From: Desertivirga brevis
Lineage (GTDB): Bacteria; Bacteroidota; Bacteroidia; Sphingobacteriales; Sphingobacteriaceae
Direction of reading: 5' to 3'
DNA length: 64,000 bases
Assembly: GCF_017355835.1 (NCBI RefSeq)
Contig: NZ_JAFEWF010000001.1
Location: forward strand, 868,001-932,000
Each line of letters starts with the position of its first letter. Position 1 is the stretch's first letter. Under the pieces are notes generated by a model. The model had not been told where the DNA came from. It ran no database searches and saw only the letters and a program-made list of their open reading frames with translations. Positions 18,305 to 27,197 of this stretch are shown one piece after another. The translations under genes were made by a program, and so were the position numbers.

Positions 18305-21300
18305 TTAGAAATTAACATTTAAACCGAATACGAAAGACCTTGCACGAGGATAAGCACCATAATCTAAGCCGATGGTAGGATATTGCTGATTATTGAAACC
18401 CTCATTTGCACTAACCTCAGGATCAAGGCCACTGTACCCTGTTAGGGTAAGTAAATTATAAACACTGCCATATAGGTATAAGCTCCCTATTCCAGCTTTA
18501 GAAATGAAAGCTTTTGGAAGTCTATATCCTAAAGTCAATGTGTTTAAGCGTAGGAAAGACCCATCCTCTATTCCTAATGTTGAAGTTGGGCCACCTTCGC
18601 TATAAGCGAGGGGTAATGTGGCGTTAGCATTTGCCGCGTTTAATTGTTCCGGAGTATTTAACCTCACAAGCTGGCCATTTACTACATCATAGATTTTATA
18701 GGAATTATTCATGATAGCCAGTTTATTCTCATATACGCCGGCTTCTTTAGGCCCATACAACGTAGCTAATTTTGTTACGTTATAAATATCGTTGCCATAG
18801 CTCCAGTTGAAGTTCAAACCTAAATCGAAGTTTTTATAACCTAAATCGAAGTTAAAGCCGCCGGTATGGAGTGGATTCATCTTGCCAATCACTCCCAGGT
18901 CTTTGTCATCAATCTTACCACTGTTGTCCAAATCCTTGAATTTAGGAAGTCCTGGATATGCAATTTGTCCAGTTGGACGGTTTGAGGCACTAAGGCCGTG
19001 CACAATTTGTAATATTGGGTTAGTTAAATCGGCAATACCATTCTTTAAAGTATACATGCCATTATTATATGTGAAATCATCGGGCGTGTAAAAGCCATCA
19101 TATGTTAATCCTCTAACCTGTCCAACTGGTTTTCCTTCCGTTAAGATATAATCAAAAGTAGGGTAAGTCCCCGCGCTATTCCAATTCGTTCCATAAAGGC
19201 CAGTAACACCAGGAGCTAACCTATCAATATTACTCTTGTTAAAGTTAATATTACCACCAGCCGTTACTCTCCAATCTTTGCTCTTGAAAATAGTTCCTGT
19301 AAGAGATAATTCTATCCCCTTGTTACTCGTTTGGCCAACATTTTTAGTAGTATTACTAAAGCCTGTAATTCCTGGAATAGAAATCCCTGTCAACAAATCC
19401 TTCGTAGAGTTCCAATACAAGTCGATTGTACCAGACAATCTACTTCTAAACAATCCGAAATCAGTACCAACATTACGAGTAATTGTAGTTTCCCATTTCA
19501 AATCAGGATTTGCTTGAGTACCACCAACCTGATAAGCTGCCTGACGTACATGATTGATAGCATACTGATTCCTTTGATCCGTTACAGATCCCCAATTTTG
19601 AATAAATAAGCTCGGATTGATTCTATCGTTACCAGCTTCACCATAAGATGCCCGGAACTTTAGATTATCTAGCCAGTTTATACCTTTCATAAAAGGTTCG
19701 TCTGATACTCTCCACGCAAAGGCTGCAGCCGGAAAATATCCCCACTTATTGTTAGGACCGAAGGTAGATGAGCCATCCGCACGAAACGTTAAAGTCACCA
19801 AATACCTGTCTAAAAGTGAATAATTTGCCCTTCCGAAAAAGGATGACATTCTATTAGGGAAATCAACATTTGAAGAAAATATAGCTGAGCCGTTAGTTTG
19901 GTCATACTGGTTGATCTGGGCAAAGGCTGTTTCTTTATCAAAGTTAGCCGGGAAGCGGGTAGCTTGCACGGAAAGAATATTTCCTCCAGAGTTAGCTACT
20001 TCCTGCCCAGCCAATATTGTTAATTTGTTTGATTTGTTAATATTAACATCATAAGTCAGGGTATTAGTCCAGCGGGTATTCCAACTATCGCTTTTCCTGA
20101 AGTCAGCATCTCCCGCATTCAGCTTTGTACCAGTAGCATCCTCTATGTACCCTCTAAAAACTGCCCCTGACCAATATTTCCTCTGGTTCCAGGCAGTATT
20201 TAAACTAAAATCTGTGTGATAAGTCAAGCCTTTAACAATTCCCCAATTTAAAGATGTTATTGCAACAGCGTTTTGGTTCTTGTTATAAGGTTCGTAATCC
20301 CTGATTCTGGCAGAGGGACTGTAAGTGTCCCACATGGAATTTTTTCCGTACTGTTCTATATTACCAGTCCTAACTGCATTTACATCTCCTAAAACATTGC
20401 CGGTTGCAATTGGGCGGAAACGATAAGAAGTAGATAACAGTGACCCTCCGCCGCTTGATGTCCCCTCATCTCCAAGTGTAGGAGTACGTGTATAGCGGGT
20501 GTTTAAATCAAATGTTAAGTTTTCCCGGATCTTTTGCGTTAGTTTAAATGCAGCATTTGCGCGTTTATAATACGAGTTGATCTTCATTCCCTGATCATCG
20601 GTATAGTTCACCGAGAAGAGAACCTTTGTCTTATCTGTTCCTCCTGTTAACGTCAAAGCATGGTTCCATGAAGTAGATTGATTATAAACATCTCTTTGAA
20701 TATCATCAGAAGCAAGATTCCTATAGCTTTCGATTCCTCCCGTATTAGTACCGGCATTGGCTCCGAGTCCGTAGAATTTCTCGAAAGGTGTCTGATAGGC
20801 AACTCCATTAGCCGCAGCATTAGCCCAAACATATCTTAAATAGTCGTAGGGATTTAAAGCTTCCAAATACTTAGTTGGCTGGTTATTTTTCACATAGCCG
20901 CTATAAGTTACTGTTGTTTTTCCGGCTTTTGCTGCTTTCGTCGTAACAAGTACCACTCCATTTGCTCCCCGTGCACCATAAATAGCGGTAGAAGAAGCAT
21001 CCTTTAAAACATCAATACTTTCAATCTGATCACCGGCAATATCAGCCAGATTACCCGGTATTCCATCAACAAGGATTAAGGGTTGATTGCTCTGAGATAT
21101 AGAACCACCCCCTCGAACACGAATGGCAATATCAGCACCGGGACGTCCGTCTTGTGCTGTGATTTTCACACCGGGCAACTTACCTTGCATCGCTTGAGCT
21201 GCATTCGGTACGGGTGTCGCTGCAATATCTTGTCCGCTGACAGACGCAACTGAACCGGTTAAATCTCGCCTTTTTACAGTACCATATCCGATAATTACTA

Positions 21301-21607
21301 CCTCATTTAATGTTTTCCCTTCCTCTTCAAGAGTTACATTTACTGAAGATTGGCTTCCAACAGAAACTTCTTTGGTCTTGAAGCCAATGTATTTAAACAC
21401 TAGAACTGTGTTCGGAGGGACACTTACTTTGTAATTACCTTTTACATCAGTAGAGGTTCCTGCAGTTTTTCCTTTAATAATTACGCTTACTCCAATAAGA
21501 GCTTCGCCAGTTTGATCGGTCACTTTACCTGTTACCGTTTGTCCTTGAGAGTATGCATGTTGTAGGATACCAACGAGCATGCTCAGCAGAAATAGAGCTT
21601 TTCTCAT
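18305..21607 (-). CDS. SusC/RagA-family TonB-dependent outer-membrane receptor
   Basis: 1100 residues, within the family range. Signal peptide 1-20 (ending AYS|QG). An N-terminal carboxypeptidase-regulatory-like domain (VTGKVTDQTGEALIGVSVII, about 24-100) precedes the plug domain (AAQAMQGKLPGVKI near 138, LVDGIPG near 178, YGARGANGVVLV near 210). The rest is a 22-strand barrel ending with an aromatic residue (NVNF). It imports oligosaccharides across the outer membrane using TonB energy. No sigma/anti-sigma gene or hybrid two-component regulator lies next to it. GH20 is the nearest enzyme. Confidence 0.96.
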   Translation of the reverse strand: MRKALFLLSMLVGILQHAYSQGQTVTGKVTDQTGEALIGVSVIIKGKTAGTSTDVKGNYKVSVPPNTVLVFKYIGFKTKEVSVGSQSSVNVTLEEEGKTLNEVVIIGYGTVKRRDLTGSVASVSGQDIAATPVPNAAQAMQGKLPGVKITAQDGRPGADIAIRVRGGGSISQSNQPLILVDGIPGNLADIAGDQIESIDVLKDASSTAIYGARGANGVVLVTTKAAKAGKTTVTYSGYVKNNQPTKYLEALNPYDYLRYVWANAAANGVAYQTPFEKFYGLGANAGTNTGGIESYRNLASDDIQRDVYNQSTSWNHALTLTGGTDKTKVLFSVNYTDDQGMKINSYYKRANAAFKLTQKIRENLTFDLNTRYTRTPTLGDEGTSSGGGSLLSTSYRFRPIATGNVLGDVNAVRTGNIEQYGKNSMWDTYSPSARIRDYEPYNKNQNAVAITSLNWGIVKGLTYHTDFSLNTAWNQRKYWSGAVFRGYIEDATGTKLNAGDADFRKSDSWNTRWTNTLTYDVNINKSNKLTILAGQEVANSGGNILSVQATRFPANFDKETAFAQINQYDQTNGSAIFSSNVDFPNRMSSFFGRANYSLLDRYLVTLTFRADGSSTFGPNNKWGYFPAAAFAWRVSDEPFMKGINWLDNLKFRASYGEAGNDRINPSLFIQNWGSVTDQRNQYAINHVRQAAYQVGGTQANPDLKWETTITRNVGTDFGLFRSRLSGTIDLYWNSTKDLLTGISIPGITGFSNTTKNVGQTSNKGIELSLTGTIFKSKDWRVTAGGNINFNKSNIDRLAPGVTGLYGTNWNSAGTYPTFDYILTEGKPVGQVRGLTYDGFYTPDDFTYNNGMYTLKNGIADLTNPILQIVHGLSASNRPTGQIAYPGLPKFKDLDNSGKIDDKDLGVIGKMNPLHTGGFNFDLGYKNFDLGLNFNWSYGNDIYNVTKLATLYGPKEAGVYENKLAIMNNSYKIYDVVNGQLVRLNTPEQLNAANANATLPLAYSEGGPTSTLGIEDGSFLRLNTLTLGYRLPKAFISKAGIGSLYLYGSVYNLLTLTGYSGLDPEVSANEGFNNQQYPTIGLDYGAYPRARSFVFGLNVNF

Positions 21608-22267
21608 TTTAAGATTATTAAATTGGTTATAGAATAAATGGTGAATAAGGACTGCCCTTATTACAAAAATGGTTTAATTAAGTGGCTAGTGTCTGTTTCT
21701 AATTCATAATTGATATTTTAAGTTAAAGATGGTGTGCAGTAAAGCCCTAATTTCCAACGTTGGCGTAAAAAATGAAAGATTAGCAATCATGAATATCGAA
21801 GGTCAGACTTTCTTACTTAAGGCACACCGACGCTTTCATCTCCTAATGTCTCTACATTCTAAAATTTTAACGTGACTAAAAAGACTATAAATTTTAAAAT
21901 AGGTGTTCTAGCAATCGCATAAAACATCCGTACAGTTACAAAATGGTAAAGTAATTACTACTTATTGGTTACAGTGCTAATATAAAAAGAAATGCGCAGC
22001 CTCAAAATTTTTCATCCAGAAAAACCCACAAGAATGTTACAAATTTTTCCACCTATTAGGCCCAAAATTAGGTACAACGGAGCCTTATCACCTCAAATCA
22101 CTGATTCTCAAACTTTCAGGCCCAAGTAAGCAGCCACAATTTCCGAATTAAGAAGGATGGAACAGGTTGGGCACTCTGCCCACCTTTCTTTAAAGTCGTC
22201 TCAAACTTTTTTAGTCCTAAAACAGAACCTAATGAAAGTAAAGACTTTTAATACACCTTGTACTATC
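21608..22267. other. Intergenic region, 660 bp, between GH20 and susC
   Basis: No convincing gene. It should hold the susC promoter and leader. One candidate promoter is listed at 22063-22097. A 10-bp palindrome CCAACGTTGG lies at 21754-21763. A small GC-rich stem (22164-22173 with 22177-22185) lies near the GH20 end. Short ORFs here look like noise. Confidence 0.5.
22063..22097 (-). promoter_or_regulatory. Candidate promoter upstream of susC
   Basis: On the minus strand, TTTG (22097-22094), 23-nt spacer, TAATTTTG (22070-22063). It would give a leader of about 450 nt before susC. Weak evidence. Confidence 0.25.
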
Positions 22268-24187
22268 CTATTTCCTTCTTACCCTGGCCCTCAAATCTGC
22301 GACCGAAGCCGTGATCATCCGGCCTACCGGCTTTTTATCCCTATATGTAATAACACGTAAGTTAACAGCGTCTTTAGGTATGGTAAGTGGTGCTTTATAT
22401 TTAGGATAAAATGAGTCGGGGAAGGAGTTATCAAATGAATAATAGATATCTAATCCAGGAATTTCCGTTGTTAGTTCCATAACAACAGTATTATTAGCCC
22501 CACCAGAAACAGTAAATATTGGATCATACATACTAGGGGCATACTTAACTTCGGCAATATCAAAGCGCTTGAAGTGCTCTTCAACTTTAGTATAGAAATT
22601 TGTCCAGTTCTTTCTGTTTAAGGGCGACCAAACTGATTCAGCGATAGCAAGAGCTCTTGGCCATAACATATATTCAAGGTGACGCGTGTTGTAAACTTGT
22701 TCTGTCCATAGGTTTGCCTGACCGCCTTTAATAAAAGAAGGATTAGATATGTTTGCTGCCGGGTCAAACTGATAGGCCTTATTCAGTCTTAAAGAAGCGT
22801 AAACTCTCGGTTCAATCGAAACATCACCCTGCATATAATCCAGATAGGCATAAGTACTTGGACTCATTACCACCTCGTGACCTGCGCTGGCAGCTTTAAT
22901 GCCACCTTCCACTCCACGCCAACTCATTACCGCTGTCGATTTGGAGGGTGAACCATCTAATATCTCATCCCACCCTATAAATTTTTTCCCTTTAGATTGA
23001 ACTATCGCCTCTACCCTTTTCGTGAAGTATCCCTGCACCTCTTGCATTGTTTTAAGTCCTTGTTGTTGCATCAACTGTTTGATCTCAGGAGTTTTTTCCC
23101 AGAAATTATGAGGGGCTTCATCGCCTCCCATGTGAATATATTCAAAGGGGAAAAGTGCAGCAACCTCTGAGATCACCTTATCCAGGAACTCGTATACCTT
23201 TTCATTAGCAGGACAGAGGGTGTTATCAATAAGGGCTATCGGTGGTGCCCCACGCGACCAGTCCATAATTGGCTCTCCAGAACGCACATTGTACTTTTCA
23301 ACACCAGGGGTACATGAAAGTTCGGGATAAGAAACAACAGCAGCTAAACTATGGCCAGGCACATCTATCTCAGGCATAATATTGACATACCTGTCTGCCG
23401 CGTACTTAATCAATTCTTTTATATCGTCTTGTGTATAAAAACCTCCGTAGTCTTTAGGCTCATTTGCTGCAGGTGCGGAAAAGGTTCCGAAGTAGCCAAC
23501 TTTGTTCACCCGCCATGCTCCTACCTCTGTTAATTTAGGGAAGCTTTTTATCTGTATCCTCCACCCCTCATCATCGGTAAGATGAAGATGCAGTAGATTA
23601 TACTTAAACTTAACCATATTGTCGATGTACCGCTTTACCTCCTCCTTAGTGAAAAAATGCCGTGATACATCAAACATCAATCCTCTCCATCCAAACCTAG
23701 GATAATCGGTAACAGAAACACAAGGAATCTGCCATTTTACATTTTTCACAAGTTTATCACTCTCTATTTCTTTGGGAAATAATTGCCAGAGGGACTGTAC
23801 GCCATAGAAGAGGCCGGCGGGAGTATTTGCTCTGATAGAAATGCTCTTCGGTGTTACGATTAACTGATAACCTTCATTTTTCAATAAAGTGTCTGGTTGT
23901 GTATTGAGCGTTAATCTTACGTTAGCCTGCTCATCCCTTTGAGTGGTCGAAATCCGGTAGCCTGTAACGTCCCCAAGCTTCTTTCTCAGTAAATTAGTTG
24001 TTTGGCTAACTTCTGTTGAAATCGGGACCTTTATAAAAATCTCTTCAGGTAATACCAGATAACCTTCGTTCCGTATTAATTGCACTGGTTCGGGAATAAT
24101 TGATACCCTTGATACTTCCTGTGCAAAAACGCAAAATGAAGAAAGGAGGAAGAGATTAACAGAGCAGATTAATATTCTATAATTCAT
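22268..24187 (-). CDS. GH20 beta-N-acetylhexosaminidase
   Basis: 639 residues. Signal peptide 1-22 (CVFAQ). An N-terminal GH20b alpha/beta domain (about 27-155) precedes the catalytic barrel starting DYPRFGWRGLMFDVSRHF (161-178), with HLHLTDDEGWR (200-210) and the catalytic pair Asp356-Glu357 in HMGGDEAPH. A C-terminal chitobiase-like beta domain covers about 555-639. It releases terminal GlcNAc or GalNAc by substrate-assisted catalysis, probably in the periplasm. It lies upstream of susC on the same strand, so it may process glycans imported by that pair, although 660 bp separate them. Confidence 0.95.
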   Translation of the reverse strand: MNYRILICSVNLFLLSSFCVFAQEVSRVSIIPEPVQLIRNEGYLVLPEEIFIKVPISTEVSQTTNLLRKKLGDVTGYRISTTQRDEQANVRLTLNTQPDTLLKNEGYQLIVTPKSISIRANTPAGLFYGVQSLWQLFPKEIESDKLVKNVKWQIPCVSVTDYPRFGWRGLMFDVSRHFFTKEEVKRYIDNMVKFKYNLLHLHLTDDEGWRIQIKSFPKLTEVGAWRVNKVGYFGTFSAPAANEPKDYGGFYTQDDIKELIKYAADRYVNIMPEIDVPGHSLAAVVSYPELSCTPGVEKYNVRSGEPIMDWSRGAPPIALIDNTLCPANEKVYEFLDKVISEVAALFPFEYIHMGGDEAPHNFWEKTPEIKQLMQQQGLKTMQEVQGYFTKRVEAIVQSKGKKFIGWDEILDGSPSKSTAVMSWRGVEGGIKAASAGHEVVMSPSTYAYLDYMQGDVSIEPRVYASLRLNKAYQFDPAANISNPSFIKGGQANLWTEQVYNTRHLEYMLWPRALAIAESVWSPLNRKNWTNFYTKVEEHFKRFDIAEVKYAPSMYDPIFTVSGGANNTVVMELTTEIPGLDIYYSFDNSFPDSFYPKYKAPLTIPKDAVNLRVITYRDKKPVGRMITASVADLRARVRRK

Positions 24188-24213
24188 TCAGAAGTACAAT
24201 TTAAAAATTAATA

Positions 24214-24235
24214 CTCCTGCTTATGGAAGCAGGAG
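24214..24235 (-). terminator. Hairpin between OMP gene and GH20
   Basis: Perfect 9-bp stem CTCCTGCTT / AAGCAGGAG with a 4-nt loop, followed on the minus strand by ATTAATTTTT. Probably the terminator of the upstream OMP gene; it ends 26 nt before the GH20 ATG. Confidence 0.6.
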
Positions 24236-24313
24236 CCGAAGATATTGAAACCGGAAATTAAACAAATCTCTGCAGAATCAGCAATTTGTTTCAACTCTTA
24301 TCCGCTATTGCTA

Positions 24314-24982
24314 TTACTGGAAATAACGGTGTTCGGAACCGAATCTATATTTCAAACTAACGCTAATTGTGCTATACATATCCCTGGTTGATCCTTTGAT
24401 AGCATAGCCGTCCATATTATCCCCAAGTCCGAAGGCGTACTGATAACGTACTCCAGCCACAATACGGGAATTGAAACTGGAATTATCAAGTCCTACACTC
24501 ACAGGAAAAATCAAATCACGGTCTGTATCCCAACCCCGGTATAGATCATTATCTTCTTGTCTGTAGATTTCTTGCTGGGCGCTTTTAATCATTCCCGCTC
24601 CGGCACCTGCATATAACCCCTCAAACAACTGGGAAAGTTTAGTTTTATAAGCGTAAGGTCCTCGGAACCTATCGGTTAAACGCCCCATGTATAGCTTGAG
24701 ATTGCCTGTAACAGACCTGAATTCTGAGCGAAAGTAGCGATTGGTTTCAAGACCGTAACCAGCCATATTTCCTACCTGCAGCTCGCCATTTCCAACTATA
24801 TAAGGTGTGAAAAAGTACTCCAAGTTGCCTATGTAAACGTTTTTTCCCTCCCTACCTCTTAAGTCACCATGGCTATAGGCTAACCCTGTGCCGACACCTA
24901 CACTAAATTTGCGATACAGCTTTTGTGCATTGGTTAGTAATGGAATAACCAACACAATGAGTAAGGTAAATTTTCTTGTCAT
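24314..24982 (-). CDS. Outer-membrane beta-barrel protein
   Basis: 222 residues. Signal peptide 1-19 (LLTNAQ). The rest alternates polar and hydrophobic residues in strands (FSVGVGTGLAYSHGDL, then VGNGELQVGNMAGYG, then YSTISVSLKYRFG), typical of a small eight- to ten-strand outer-membrane barrel of the OmpW/porin-like type. It lies upstream of GH20 on the same strand, with a hairpin between them, so it is probably independent. The specific role is unknown. Confidence 0.75.
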   Translation of the reverse strand: MTRKFTLLIVLVIPLLTNAQKLYRKFSVGVGTGLAYSHGDLRGREGKNVYIGNLEYFFTPYIVGNGELQVGNMAGYGLETNRYFRSEFRSVTGNLKLYMGRLTDRFRGPYAYKTKLSQLFEGLYAGAGAGMIKSAQQEIYRQEDNDLYRGWDTDRDLIFPVSVGLDNSSFNSRIVAGVRYQYAFGLGDNMDGYAIKGSTRDMYSTISVSLKYRFGSEHRYFQ

Positions 24983-25099
24983 AGATATTAGTGTATATTT
25001 TGTTGTACGTGTGTGGATGTACTTTATGGATAGAAAAAATGTGCCAGAAAGTGAAATTTAACCGCTAAAAAACATAACAGATTAGTATGCAGACATAAA

Positions 25100-25137
25100 A
25101 ATAAAAAAGCGTTTTGCATAAGTATGCAAAACGCTTT
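25100..25137 (-). terminator. Terminator of MFS transporter gene
   Basis: Perfect 15-bp stem (25106-25120 with 25123-25137), followed on the minus strand by a long T-rich run. Confidence 0.88.
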
Positions 25138-25180
25138 CTGTCATGTTCTAGATCAGGGACGCTAGTGTTTATTTAGTTGT

Positions 25181-26380
25181 TCAGGGAACATAAGCAGGAC
25201 TCCCTAAACTTTCTTCATGTTCAGGAATAGCAGCTGTTTTTTTTCGTTTGGCAATCAGTATCCATGCAAAACCAGCCCCTCCAAGAGCCATAAGTACACC
25301 AACCATTGCAGGAGATGTGTATCCTAATCCTGCCGCAACAGGAAGTCCTCCTAAATATGCACCCAGGGCATTACCAAGATTAAATGCAGCTTGTGTTATA
25401 GAAGCTCCGAGCATCTCTGCACCCTTGGAACTATCTATCATTAATAATTGAATAGGAGCAGCTAATGCCAAAGAGCAACTACCTGCTATAAACGTCAGTA
25501 TTATAGACGCAATTTGGCTTTCCGAAAAGAAATAGATCAATACCAGGGTAACCGCCATCGCAAAAAGAAGTACAATGGTTGCGGAGGCTGGTTTCAGCGA
25601 GTCTGCAAGCTTTCCTCCTATAAAGTTCCCAACAACCATTCCAAACCCGGCGACAATTAAAATATAAGGAACCGAAGATGATTTGAATCTGGCGACTTCT
25701 GTCATTAGTGGCGCTATGTAACTTATCCAGCAAAATAAGCCACCGGTACCAATAGCCGTAATCAGGAATATCAACCAAGGGTCCAACCTACTGAAAACTT
25801 TCAATTCTGATCTGATATTACTTTCCTTTCTGGCTGGTAATGAAGGAAGTATAAAGTAAATAGAAGCCAGTGTAATGAGGCCTATTATACCGATGCTGGC
25901 AAAAGTATACCGCCACGAATATTCATGACCAATATAGGTGCCAATAGGCACGGTTACAAGATTAGCCACTGTTAGTCCACTAAACATTATAGCAATAGCA
26001 CGAGCCTGCTTTCCTTTATCGGCCAACTGACTTGCAACCACTGATCCTACTCCGAAAAAGGCACCATGTGGTAAGCCGGATAAAAGCCTTGAGAAAAATA
26101 AGATCGTATTATTAGGCGCGAACGCTGACAGTGTATTGAATACAGTAAACAAGGCCATCAGGCCAAAGAGGATCTTTTTAGGAGCAATTTTACTACTGAG
26201 TGCTACGAGGGTGGGTGCTCCTATTACCACCCCGAGTGCGTAAGCAGAGATCATATGTCCTGCTTGCGGAATACTAATACTAAATTCTTTAGCTACATCG
26301 GGTAATATTCCCATCATAACAAACTCTGTGGAACCAATTCCCAATCCACCCAGAGCAAGAGGTAATAACTTCTTTCTCAC
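25181..26380 (-). CDS. MFS transporter, DHA1 (AraJ-like) family
   Basis: 399 residues with about 12 membrane helices. It starts RKKLLPLALGGLGIGSTEFVMMGILPDVA, the typical start of AraJ/YdhP-type sugar or drug efflux proteins (given here as RKKLLPLALGG and GSTEFVMMGILPDVA). The motif A-like loop SSKIAPKKILFG lies between helices 2 and 3, and RLLSGLPHGAFFGVGS marks helix 4. The start is a GTG at 26380. A TACTTTTG box lies 29 nt upstream. Inner-membrane proton-driven export of arabinose-like sugars or drugs is the family role; the substrate is unknown. Confidence 0.88.
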   Translation of the reverse strand: MRKKLLPLALGGLGIGSTEFVMMGILPDVAKEFSISIPQAGHMISAYALGVVIGAPTLVALSSKIAPKKILFGLMALFTVFNTLSAFAPNNTILFFSRLLSGLPHGAFFGVGSVVASQLADKGKQARAIAIMFSGLTVANLVTVPIGTYIGHEYSWRYTFASIGIIGLITLASIYFILPSLPARKESNIRSELKVFSRLDPWLIFLITAIGTGGLFCWISYIAPLMTEVARFKSSSVPYILIVAGFGMVVGNFIGGKLADSLKPASATIVLLFAMAVTLVLIYFFSESQIASIILTFIAGSCSLALAAPIQLLMIDSSKGAEMLGASITQAAFNLGNALGAYLGGLPVAAGLGYTSPAMVGVLMALGGAGFAWILIAKRKKTAAIPEHEESLGSPAYVP

Positions 26381-26409
26381 TTATTGTACTTCTTACACCA
26401 ACTAAGCGA

Positions 26410-26417
26410 CAAAAGTA
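26410..26417 (-). promoter_or_regulatory. -7 box of MFS gene
   Basis: Minus-strand TACTTTTG matches TANNTTTG, 29 nt before the GTG start. No clear -33 element. Confidence 0.4.
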
Positions 26418-26571
26418 AGATCTTTAGAGCAGGGGGTTTAGGTAGGAATAGAATTATGACATAGAATGTATAATCAGGAAACGGAGCACTAGAAGCGGCC
26501 ATAAAGCTACCTCAACAAGTGTATGTCAAAATAAGCTTCTAAACAATTATAACCATGGTTCTGGAATCCTG

Positions 26572-26982
26572 CTAGTCCTGATCGAAATATACACCATGAG
26601 CGGGAACAAAATGGATCACCTTCGCGAGCAGATACTCTTCAACGGTTTGAAGTAGAACGTTAATGTTAAGAGGTTTAACCAGAAAATCATCAGCGCCGAT
26701 AAGATGGACACTTGAGTAGGAAGTTGACGTTTCTAGTAATAGGATAACAGGAATATTTATTGCCATATCGTCCATCTTCAATTCCTTACTGATACTTGTA
26801 CCGGTACGCCTACCCACTTTATTCCCAAGCAGTATTAGTTGAGGATCATATTTCTTTATCTCTTCTAAAAGGTTATTTCCTGAAGAGTTGGTTATAACTT
26901 CATACCCCTCTGCAACTAATACCAATTCAAGGAAATCTAAAGTGTCTCTATCCTGATCGATAGCGTAAATACATTTTCCCAT
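26572..26982 (-). CDS. Stand-alone receiver domain lacking the phospho-acceptor Asp
   Basis: 136 residues covering one response-regulator receiver domain (CheY fold) with no output domain. The acidic pair is present (Asp9 and Asp11 in YAIDQDRD) and the conserved Lys103-Pro104 lies in DDFLVKP. At the position of the phosphorylated Asp the sequence reads LILLGN, with Gly53 in place of Asp. It therefore cannot be phosphorylated in the normal way and may act by constitutive protein binding, or be decaying. No histidine kinase is nearby. It is upstream of the MFS gene on the same strand, about 190 bp away. Confidence 0.82.
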   Translation of the reverse strand: MGKCIYAIDQDRDTLDFLELVLVAEGYEVITNSSGNNLLEEIKKYDPQLILLGNKVGRRTGTSISKELKMDDMAINIPVILLLETSTSYSSVHLIGADDFLVKPLNINVLLQTVEEYLLAKVIHFVPAHGVYFDQD

Positions 26983-27197
26983 GTCCCTATCTAAATTCTA
27001 ACCACATTACGAACAAAAGAAATAAAGGGTTACCTCCATTACTAAGAAAAATCAAAATATGCTGATATTCAAGCTTAAACCTTTCAAATAATAATTGCGA
27101 CTAAATTGTTACTCCAACTTTTCTGATAAGATTATGCAACCATGAAAATGCCGATCATATTTGTAGCTGATAATGTCGGATCAAAAAAAGCAACACA

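Noticed and set aside
22157..22360. 67-residue plus-strand frame between GH20 and susC
   Set aside because: Much of it is antisense to GH20, and the remainder has no family features or promoter.
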